DNA of 27,938 bases from Coprothermobacter sp. (GTDB lineage: Bacteria; Coprothermobacterota; Coprothermobacteria; Coprothermobacterales; Coprothermobacteraceae). Position 1 is the stretch's first letter. Every line of letters begins with the position of its first letter. Under the pieces are notes generated by a model, which was not told the DNA's origin, searched no databases, and was given only the letters and a program-made list of their open reading frames with translations. Of the stretch, positions 21,812-27,938 are shown one piece after another. The stretch is from contig DMVM01000144.1 in the NCBI GenBank assembly GCA_003476705.1, forward strand, positions 679 through 28,616, written 5' to 3'. A program made the translations under genes and the position numbers.

Positions 21812-22873
21812 TTGCATACAGGTTTGGAAATGGAAGCGAAGAACAGACTGAAATTACCACGATCTTACTCCCCTTACCTTGATGTTAGGGAAACAGAAGT
21901 AGCCATAAAGCTGATAAAAGACTCATTTCAAAAGAAATTGAGCAAAGCACTCAATTTGCAGAGAGTATCTGCCCCGCTCATGGTCAATGCACACACAGGC
22001 TTAAACGATAACTTGAACGGTGTTGAAAAACCCGTCAGCTTTACCACAAAAGATGGCAGCCAAGTGGAAATTGTCCAATCCTTGGCTAAATGGAAAAGAG
22101 AAGCCTTGCACAGGTATGGCTTTCTACCTGGTGAAGGTATTTACACTGATATGAACGCCATAAGGCCTGATGAAGTGGTAGACAACCTTCATTCCTTTTA
22201 CGTGGATCAATGGGATTGGGAAAAAGTAATCACAGAAGCAGAAAGAAACCTACCATTTCTCAAACGCGTGGTCAGGAAAATATACAGAATAATCAGAGAC
22301 ACTGAACGTGACATATGCGAACGGTTCCATAGTTTGCCAGAACCCTTCTTGCCTTCAAAGATTCATTTTTTTCACAGTGAGGAACTGCAGAAGATGTATC
22401 CTGATCTCTCGCCAAAAGAAAGAGAAGACGCCGTAGCGAGAACATTTGGAGCCGTGTTCATTATAGGTGTCGGCTATCCACTTGAAGATGGATGCCCACA
22501 TGACGGAAGAGCAGCAGACTACGATGATTGGATCACCATAACAGAAAAAGGTTATCATGGATTAAATGGTGACATCATTGTGTATTATCCCCTGTTAGAT
22601 CAAGCTGTGGAGCTTTCTTCTATGGGCATAAGAGTAAGCCCTAAGTCACTACTTGAACAGTTACAGTTTAGAGGTGAACTTAACAAGAAAGACCTTCCCT
22701 ACCACAAAAGGTTGCTCAGTGGTGAACTTCCTTTAACCATGGGTGGAGGCATTGGTCAATCACGCCTTTGCATGATTTTTCTTAGAAAAGTGCATATTGG
22801 CGAGGTACAAGCAAGCGTTTGGCCTAAGGCGTCAATGGAGGAATGCCTAGGTACAGGCATACATATGCTATAA
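21812..22873 (+). CDS. asnA: Aspartate--ammonia ligase (asparagine synthetase A)
   Basis: A 353-residue class II aminoacyl-tRNA-synthetase-like AsnA that makes asparagine from aspartate and ammonia with ATP via aspartyl-AMP. Landmarks: SYSPYLDVRETEVAIKLIKD near the N-terminus, LQRVSAPLMV, VEIVQSLAKWKR, GIYTDMNAIRPDE, SFYVDQWDWEKV, and the ATP motif GGGIGQSRLCMIFLRK near the C-terminus. The TTG start is preceded by AAAGGGG at eight bases; ATG at 21830 is a less likely alternative. The usual family length is about 330. It is the ammonia-dependent type, with no glutaminase domain, which fits an amino-acid-fermenting organism. Confidence 0.94.
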   Translation: MHTGLEMEAKNRLKLPRSYSPYLDVRETEVAIKLIKDSFQKKLSKALNLQRVSAPLMVNAHTGLNDNLNGVEKPVSFTTKDGSQVEIVQSLAKWKREALHRYGFLPGEGIYTDMNAIRPDEVVDNLHSFYVDQWDWEKVITEAERNLPFLKRVVRKIYRIIRDTERDICERFHSLPEPFLPSKIHFFHSEELQKMYPDLSPKEREDAVARTFGAVFIIGVGYPLEDGCPHDGRAADYDDWITITEKGYHGLNGDIIVYYPLLDQAVELSSMGIRVSPKSLLEQLQFRGELNKKDLPYHKRLLSGELPLTMGGGIGQSRLCMIFLRKVHIGEVQASVWPKASMEECLGTGIHML

Positions 22874-22874
22874 T
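22866..22874 (+). promoter_or_regulatory. Possible extended -10 promoter overlapping the end of asnA
   Basis: TGCTATAAT covers the last codons and stop of asnA. TATAAT at 22869-22874 has an upstream TG but no good -35. It could drive the HdeD-like gene, though read-through from asnA is equally possible because no terminator lies between. Confidence 0.4.
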
Positions 22875-22912
22875 GAGCATCATGAATTCATACAAAGGGG
22901 AGGTGATTGACC

Positions 22913-23425
22913 ATGGAATCAGGTTTTGATTGGGCAAACTTGCTTATCGGCATTCTGATGATTATTGTGAGCATTTTGGTTCTTTCTAATCCGGCAGCTA
23001 CTATGACCACGTTAGCTCTTTTCGTCGGCATCGCAGTCCTAGTAAGTGGCGTCATTTTTCTGTTCAGGTACAAAGAATCTACTGCCAACCTAATATACGC
23101 AATAATAGCCATAATTTTAGGCATTATTCTCTTAGCGCGACCGGCCTTTGCTGTCACTGCTCTAGGATTCATCATTGGCATATGGTTTTTTATTGAGGGT
23201 GTGTTAGGACTTACCAGGGCAGGCTTCTACAAACTCGTAAGCAGTGCAATGTACATCGCTAGCATAATCCTTAACGTACTACTGCTAATAGCGGGACTCT
23301 TAATTATACTTAACCCGTTTGTTGCAGCTTTGTCGCTACCTGTCTTAACTGGTATCGCTTTGCTCATTGCCGGCGTGATGCATATTACAGGAGTGTTTAG
23401 TCCTAAGCAGCAATCACCATCATAA
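22913..23425 (+). CDS. HdeD/DUF308-like six-helix membrane protein
   Basis: A 170-residue, nearly wholly hydrophobic protein with about six membrane segments in three pairs, each pair with the family pattern of small residues and a GRPAFA-like joint (LARPAFAVTALGFIIGIWFFIEG). This is the HdeD (acid-resistance membrane protein) family; its molecular role is not well defined. The start at ATG 22913 has GGAGGTGA at good spacing; TTG at 22907 lies inside that site. It follows asnA by 39 bases. Confidence 0.8.
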   Translation: MESGFDWANLLIGILMIIVSILVLSNPAATMTTLALFVGIAVLVSGVIFLFRYKESTANLIYAIIAIILGIILLARPAFAVTALGFIIGIWFFIEGVLGLTRAGFYKLVSSAMYIASIILNVLLLIAGLLIILNPFVAALSLPVLTGIALLIAGVMHITGVFSPKQQSPS

Positions 23426-23471
23426 CCTTATTAGCTTTAACGATACAAAAGCTCGGTAAAAAGTAAGTTAT

Positions 23472-23819
23472 TTCTCAAAGCAAAACTTATTCGACAAATG
23501 GGCAGAAAACGCTATCGAGATATGTTTGGATCTAATGGCTGTAACGAATACCCTTTTGCCGGCTACAGCAAAGTACTTTTATGGAATACTTTTATTTATT
23601 TGGGACCGAGTGAATCCTAAAAACGATGCCACGATTCTTGACTTAGGAGTAGGCACAGGTGCAATTTCTTCAATGCTTTACGAAGCTGGAAGTATCATAA
23701 CAGCACTTGATTGTTATCCAAATATGTTAACAGCTACCAAAGAAAAGATGCCAGATGCAGCCTTTCTGTATTGTGACTTTTCTAAAAGGCTACCCAAACG
23801 TTTACTCGGAATTTTATAG
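23472..23819 (+). pseudogene. Truncated class I SAM-dependent methyltransferase remnant
   Basis: The frame opens LFDKWAENAIEICLDLM, a usual methyltransferase start, and carries the SAM-binding motif ILDLGVGTGAISSML followed by ALDCYPNML and AAFLYCDFSKRLP. It then ends with a TAG about 25 residues after motif II, where a family member would go on for 100 or more residues. No start codon with a ribosome binding site was found before LFDKW; a TTG at 23526 is the first candidate. The downstream 75 bases show no continuation I can follow. Both ends look lost, so it is probably inactive. Confidence 0.65.
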
Positions 23820-23893
23820 CTTTCTCACCTGCCGAGCAGCGTTCTCCATGCCTCGTCACACTGCAGCATACCTTCATATCTTCTATGGTTTGG

Positions 23894-24811
23894 TCACAGA
23901 GATGTGAATACCAGACTAATAAACGACAGAACAACCAACAAAGTATTTAGGTACACCATGAGTTTTGCTGAAGAGACCATAGAGACAAGCATGCCAACCA
24001 AAGCTGCAGGGACAAAAGCTATCAGCACTTTCAGGGTAGTAACTAAAACAGAGCCAGGACCCAAGAACAGTATAGAATAGAGAATCAACCTCACAGCAAC
24101 GTTCAAAGAAAACGTTAATAGCTTCATACCGGCGTATTTACTGGCACCGTTATGGAAACTTTCCAAATACTGTTGTCTGAACAGTTGAGTAATATTTGCA
24201 AGGTAAACCCCCAAAGAAACAATACCCAGTAACCCTGCTAAAGGCAGTTTACCAATTAGCCAATCTTTGAAACTCAAAGCACTGGGGCTGCTACCACTTA
24301 GTATGTCTCCCCACTGCATGTTCACTATGTCAATAAGCTTAAGCGACCCTACAGTAGCTGCCACAACGAAAGCCACAAGGATCAACGACAAATCAACAGC
24401 CCAAACGCTCCATCCATGAGCATGCTGACAGTTATCAGAAGTTTCTCGCAACGTCCTTTCCGCCAGGTCCATCAGCAAAGTGCTGGCAAATAGCCCAAAG
24501 CTCACAACCAAAAGATCGCCGTGAACTGCCATGGTAGGCACAGAAGCAAACGGGAGCAACCAGACCAAAAATACAGGCACTGCTAAGGCAAGAACAAACA
24601 GGACATTTGGTAGCCAGCCCAAATCGGTAGAAGGCTCCTTGAAAAAAGCTACCACATCAGTAAAAGGCTTCCAGAAAGGCACATGCTGGTGGGTCGGCTT
24701 ACTTAAGCTCCCCAACCACTGGAAAACGCCAACAAGAAAAAGACCAACAAACGTGAAAAACAGCGGTAGCAATAAAAGGAAAAAGGCACCTAAAATATTT
24801 TCTATGGTCAT
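23894..24811 (-). CDS. NuoH/HyfC-like membrane subunit (respiratory complex I subunit 1 / hydrogenase type)
   Basis: A 305-residue protein with about eight hydrophobic segments, of the NuoH/HycD/EchB family. In complex I and energy-converting hydrogenases this subunit links the catalytic arm to the ion-pumping arm. The loop after the first helix reads PFWKPFTDVVAFFKEPSTD, equivalent to the family's QPxxDxxKLLxKE loop, and the loop at about 130 (MDLAERTLRET) has the expected acidic residues. Its ATG overlaps the NuoL-like gene by ATGA. No NuoB, NuoD or ferredoxin-type subunit follows; the next item is a methyltransferase remnant on the other strand. The substrate partner is therefore unknown. 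Confidence 0.82.
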   Translation of the reverse strand: MTIENILGAFFLLLLPLFFTFVGLFLVGVFQWLGSLSKPTHQHVPFWKPFTDVVAFFKEPSTDLGWLPNVLFVLALAVPVFLVWLLPFASVPTMAVHGDLLVVSFGLFASTLLMDLAERTLRETSDNCQHAHGWSVWAVDLSLILVAFVVAATVGSLKLIDIVNMQWGDILSGSSPSALSFKDWLIGKLPLAGLLGIVSLGVYLANITQLFRQQYLESFHNGASKYAGMKLLTFSLNVAVRLILYSILFLGPGSVLVTTLKVLIAFVPAALVGMLVSMVSSAKLMVYLNTLLVVLSFISLVFTSL

Positions 24812-26496
24812 AGGTTATCACCTTCTTCTGGAAACTCTTCGGAGTTATGGTCTGTAGCAGGCAAATCAGGAGAACTTTCTTCGCTATTGGAATTGGTAAA
24901 TCCGCCTGCTTCTTCGCTAGAACCAAAACTCCATACCAAGGCTGCCATGAGCACTGCCGCAATCAGAATGGCGAAAACGTACAAACTATTCCAACTACCC
25001 GCAGCGGTTTGTGTCTTGAAATCAAACACGAAGAATTCCGACAAGGACTTTAGAGGTTTGCTTAGTAGTTTTTGTAAGCTGGTATTGAAAACACCTAAAC
25101 CCAGAATTCCGACGCCGATCAAAATACTTACCACAATGCTCACAATGCCTCTTTCGCCAATGGCACTGGGCTTCTTAACGAAAAGGAAGCTACCAAGATA
25201 CTTTATCGTGCAAAGTAGTAAGCACAAAGTAACCAGGAGAAGCAAACCAGGAAGCACATAAAGATCCATCTCGAAGAATGCTGCGTAAACCATGTATAGA
25301 GCACTAAACCCAATTAAAGGTGGCAAACCAGTGGCAGATAAACCACTGATCAAAGACAAAACGCTGGTGTAAGGCATCCTGCGCCATAGAGGTAATTGCT
25401 CAACTACCTCTTTAGTCTCTTCACCTTCAATAGACAAGCTATTTTCCGTAGACCGGCCAGCTGCCACATACAAACCAGTCTGGGACAAACTGTGAGCATA
25501 GGCCATCATCACAGTACCTATGAATGCAGAAGGCAAATAATCCACTTCCATGGGCATAAAGGGCAATATAATTGCAACATAGGAGAGCTGTAGGCTGGAA
25601 ATGTAACTGAGTAAAGTTTGATAGCTGTCAGACTTCAAAGCCTTATGGCTGAAGTATAGCGCTCCAGCTATTACCACAGCGCCAATCACTAAACTTCCAA
25701 CAGGCAAAGAAAATAAAGACCCGAAGTGCGAAAGCCATTCTGCTCCGGTAAACAAAGACATGGATAACAAACCGAAAAGCCCTGCCTTGGTCGTAGCCCC
25801 CGAGAGGTAAGCAGCAGCAATGGGGTCTACACTTTCCAACGTGCGTTCCATCGAAAAGTGAAACGGGAACACGCCCATGTTGCTAAGAAACACCAGGAAA
25901 AGAAGCAGTAACCCAAACATCGATGGCACATTGAAGGAAGCCAACTTTTCTGCAACGGCGCCATAACTGGAATCCCAACCGTATTCAGAAAGCAGAGTGA
26001 CTGCGACCAAGAATAAAATTGACCAGAAAACATTGCTAACCAAGCTAGCTTTCACAACATCTTTTCCATGTGTGGTCAATCGCACAATGAAAAATCCAGA
26101 CCAAAGCATAACTTCCCACGCCAAAAACATGGAAAGATAAGTTCTGGAGGTGAGTACTAAGAAGATACCCATGCTGCCAATCAAACTAAGAGCAACGAAC
26201 TGCTCAATCCAATGTTTCTCCTTGAGGTCAAACAAAGCCACATAAACTAAAATCAGCATAACGAGCACCGTGGGCCACAAAACTCTAGCAATACCAGTCC
26301 AAATAAAAGATATGTTGGCTTTGTACACAGAAAACTGAATGTGTTCGGCTGCAATACCCAGTCCGTAGAAACAGCCATAGCCTGTAGCAAGTAGGCCAAT
26401 CAGCAAACTCAGAACCTGACTCCACCTCGTACGTATAAGAGATAACAGCCCAGACGCCACAGCGCACAAGACAAAAACCAACACAAGCGTAGTCAC
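24808..26496 (-). CDS. NuoL/HyfB-like proton-conducting membrane subunit
   Basis: A 562-residue antiporter-like subunit with about 14 membrane segments (proton_antipo_M type). Residues central to ion movement in the family are present: Glu128 in LSMFLAWEVMLWSGF (TM5) and Lys237 in YLSGATTKAGLFGLL (TM7), as well as FPFHFSMERTLESVDPIAAA between them. The last 60 residues are an acidic Ser-rich cytoplasmic tail (EEAGGFTNSNSEESSPDL), not usual for the family. The start is GTG at 26496, with AGGAGGTGAAGGCTG before it. It overlaps the NuoH-like gene by four bases. Order A-B matches the first two genes of energy-converting hydrogenase operons. Confidence 0.85.
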   Translation of the reverse strand: MTTLVLVFVLCAVASGLLSLIRTRWSQVLSLLIGLLATGYGCFYGLGIAAEHIQFSVYKANISFIWTGIARVLWPTVLVMLILVYVALFDLKEKHWIEQFVALSLIGSMGIFLVLTSRTYLSMFLAWEVMLWSGFFIVRLTTHGKDVVKASLVSNVFWSILFLVAVTLLSEYGWDSSYGAVAEKLASFNVPSMFGLLLLFLVFLSNMGVFPFHFSMERTLESVDPIAAAYLSGATTKAGLFGLLSMSLFTGAEWLSHFGSLFSLPVGSLVIGAVVIAGALYFSHKALKSDSYQTLLSYISSLQLSYVAIILPFMPMEVDYLPSAFIGTVMMAYAHSLSQTGLYVAAGRSTENSLSIEGEETKEVVEQLPLWRRMPYTSVLSLISGLSATGLPPLIGFSALYMVYAAFFEMDLYVLPGLLLLVTLCLLLCTIKYLGSFLFVKKPSAIGERGIVSIVVSILIGVGILGLGVFNTSLQKLLSKPLKSLSEFFVFDFKTQTAAGSWNSLYVFAILIAAVLMAALVWSFGSSEEAGGFTNSNSEESSPDLPATDHNSEEFPEEGDNL

Positions 26497-26543
26497 CAGC
26501 CTTCACCTCCTGCAAAAACCTGCTAGTGCAATACAATTAAGAA

Positions 26544-26575
26544 TTAATATCGCTCTACATTCTTAGCTGTAAGAA
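26544..26575 (-). promoter_or_regulatory. Possible promoter with overlapping dyad for the NuoL/NuoH-like pair
   Basis: On the minus strand TTACAG (26567-26572), 17 bases, TATTAA (26544-26549). The -35 is inside the perfect dyad TTCTTA-GCTG-TAAGAA (26560-26575), a possible regulator site. Confidence 0.45.
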
Positions 26576-26676
26576 CTCATTTTGCCACAAGTATTTCCAT
26601 TTTAAATTACATCTTGACGCTTTTTACCATTCCTAAAGAGGCTATTGAGTAAAGCAAGCTCGCACAATGAAAAGTG

Positions 26677-26712
26677 TTGGACGCTCAGAATTACGTCCAT
26701 AGTAGAATGGAC
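26677..26712 (+). promoter_or_regulatory. Possible promoter with nested dyads for the C-S lyase gene
   Basis: TTGGAC (26677-26682), 17 bases, TAGTAG (26700-26705). A GGACG/CGTCC dyad (26679-26698) spans the spacer, and GTCCAT/ATGGAC (26695-26712) spans the -10. The two dyads share GTCC, so they may be alternative. The gene starts 17 bases downstream. Confidence 0.4.
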
Positions 26713-26729
26713 TTTGGGAGGTGTTTTAG

Positions 26730-27908
26730 TTGGATAAAAGCTTTTTCGACCAAATCATTGACCGTAGAGGTACCAACTCCAGCAAATGGGATGGACTTAA
26801 GAACGTTTATGGCACCGATGATGCGATTCCCATGTGGGTAGCAGACATGGACTTTAGAAGTCCTCCCGAAGTGGTGGAAGCCATTAAAGAGCGGGCTCAG
26901 CATGGCATGTTTGGTTATACCACTGTAGATGAAGAATACTACACAGAGGTAGCCCGATGGTGGCAAAGGCGTCACGGCTGGAACGTGAAGCATGATTGGA
27001 TTGTTACTTCACCAGGTACCATCTCTGCTCTTAGCGTAGCTGTAAGAACCTTTACCTCGCCAGGAGATGGTATTATCATCCAGCCACCCGTTTACCCACC
27101 TTTTGAAAGAACCATAAGGCTAGCAGGGAGGCAAGTGCTGTACAACCAGCTAATGCTCAACAACAATGGTCGTTACACCATGAATTTGGGAGATTTAGAT
27201 AAACAATTAAGTCAAGGAGCAAAAATGTTCATTTTTTGCAGCCCACATAATCCTGTGGGACGTGTTTGGACCAAAGAAGAACTCAAAGGACTTGCAGATG
27301 TACTCAGCAAATATGAAGATGTGGTAATCTTTGACGACGAACTCTGGGCAGATTTTGTCTTCCCTTCCTACGTTCACCACCCCCTTCTTAATGTAGCGCC
27401 AGAGCTAGCGAAACGCACAGTCACTGCAACATCAGTCAGCAAAACCTTTAATTTGGCAGGTTTAGAAAACACAAATCTGTTCATTCCCGATGAACAGTTA
27501 AGAAAAACATTTAGAGAAGCCATGTTCGCTTTAGCATTGAACAAAACAAATCTGTTTGCGATCGTGGCCACCAAGGCAGCCTACAGTTGGGGTGAGCCAT
27601 GGCTTGATTTGCTTCTTGAGTATCTGCAGGAAAACTTGCAATTCATAAAGACGTTTCTACAGGAAAACCTACCTACGGTAAGTGTAATAGAACCAGAGGG
27701 AACCTACCTAGCGTGGTTTGACATAAGGCAGCTCCATATGAGCTGCGCTGAAGTAAGCCAGAAGTTACTGCATGATGGAAAAGTTGCCGTGGAAGAAGGA
27801 ACCATGTTCGGTCCTGGAGGAGAAGGATTCCTAAGAGTGAACTATGCTATGCCTCGCACACTACTTAAGCAAGCTTTGGAAGGTATGTCAAGAGCCTTAG
27901 CACGATAG
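26730..27908 (+). CDS. PatB/MalY-type PLP-dependent C-S lyase (cystathionine beta-lyase-like)
   Basis: A 392-residue fold-type I aminotransferase-like protein of the MalY/PatB branch, which cleaves C-S bonds of cystathionine or cysteine to give pyruvate, ammonia and a thiol. Typical segments: IPMWVADMDFRSPPEVVEAI (33-52), GYTTVDEEYY, VTSPGTISALSVAV, CSPHNPVGRVW, then FDDELWAD (Asp pair with PLP pyridine) and TSVSKTFNLAGL, where Lys238 binds PLP. The start is TTG, with GGGAGGTG at six bases. Its end lies 30 bases before the window edge, where AAAAAAGGGCTCC begins what may be a terminator. Substrate specificity cannot be read from the sequence. Confidence 0.92.
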   Translation: MDKSFFDQIIDRRGTNSSKWDGLKNVYGTDDAIPMWVADMDFRSPPEVVEAIKERAQHGMFGYTTVDEEYYTEVARWWQRRHGWNVKHDWIVTSPGTISALSVAVRTFTSPGDGIIIQPPVYPPFERTIRLAGRQVLYNQLMLNNNGRYTMNLGDLDKQLSQGAKMFIFCSPHNPVGRVWTKEELKGLADVLSKYEDVVIFDDELWADFVFPSYVHHPLLNVAPELAKRTVTATSVSKTFNLAGLENTNLFIPDEQLRKTFREAMFALALNKTNLFAIVATKAAYSWGEPWLDLLLEYLQENLQFIKTFLQENLPTVSVIEPEGTYLAWFDIRQLHMSCAEVSQKLLHDGKVAVEEGTMFGPGGEGFLRVNYAMPRTLLKQALEGMSRALAR

Positions 27909-27938
27909 CAATGTAGAGAAATAAAAAAGGGCTCCTCA

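Noticed and set aside
23894..26496. Classification as Mrp Na+/H+ antiporter subunits
   Set aside because: The partner is NuoH-like, which Mrp systems lack; the gene order fits hydrogenase/complex I-type arms better.
27909..27938. Terminator after the C-S lyase gene
   Set aside because: Only the left arm (AAAAAAGGGCTCCTCA) is in the window, so the hairpin cannot be confirmed.

Overview
The window looks like the chromosome of a low-to-moderate GC, anaerobic, peptide-fermenting bacterium of the Firmicutes/Coprothermobacter type. The hints are a secreted subtilisin with a copper-amine-oxidase-N-like tail, an AsnA-type asparagine synthetase, a CorA magnesium channel, azoreductase and old-yellow-enzyme flavoproteins, a thiamine-dependent acetoin-type dehydrogenase and two hydrogenase/complex I-type membrane subunits. 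Coprothermobacter is my best guess, but it is an inference from gene content, not a database match. No tRNA, rRNA, CRISPR array or intact insertion sequence was seen.

Layout. 1-1508 (minus): a BlaI-type repressor translationally coupled to an M56 (BlaR1-like) membrane protease that runs off the left edge, behind a near-consensus promoter with two TACAnnTGTA-type operators. 1580-2137 (plus): remnant of a DUF1538 membrane protein with an in-frame stop. 2208-6187 (minus): an acetoin-dehydrogenase-like operon, VOC protein - E1 alpha - E1 beta - free-standing lipoyl domain - possible 43-residue ORF - AcoX. No E2 acyltransferase or E3 gene is in the window. 6188-7072: a long gap with the operon promoter, a structured leader and decayed coding traces. 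7073-12979 (minus): a complete ribose operon rbsR-K-D-A-C-B with tight overlaps, a strong promoter with a LacI-family operator at the left end of the promoter, and a strong terminator.

13014-13169 (plus) holds an orphan terminator preceded by foldable sequence, a candidate small RNA or attenuator. 13249-16206 (plus): a 985-residue secreted subtilase. 16264-18973 (minus): old yellow enzyme followed by a two-gene ABC exporter. 18992-19827: a gap with broken coding fragments. 19828-23425 (plus): corA, azoreductase, asnA and an HdeD-like membrane protein, with recognisable promoters and terminators. 23472-23819 (plus): a truncated methyltransferase. 23894-26496 (minus): a NuoL/HyfB-like and a NuoH/HyfC-like subunit, without any catalytic partner. 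26730-27908 (plus): a PatB/MalY-type C-S lyase.

How the parts fit: extracellular proteolysis supplies peptides; ribose uptake and phosphorylation, the C-S lyase and AsnA are sugar and amino-acid metabolism; the E1/lipoyl cluster and the flavoproteins handle C4 or 2-oxo compounds and electron disposal. The most unusual items are the E2-less E1/lipoyl/VOC operon, the two-gene hydrogenase-type membrane arm with no catalytic subunits, and the terminated RNA region upstream of the protease. Several gene starts were moved to internal start codons with better ribosome binding sites.
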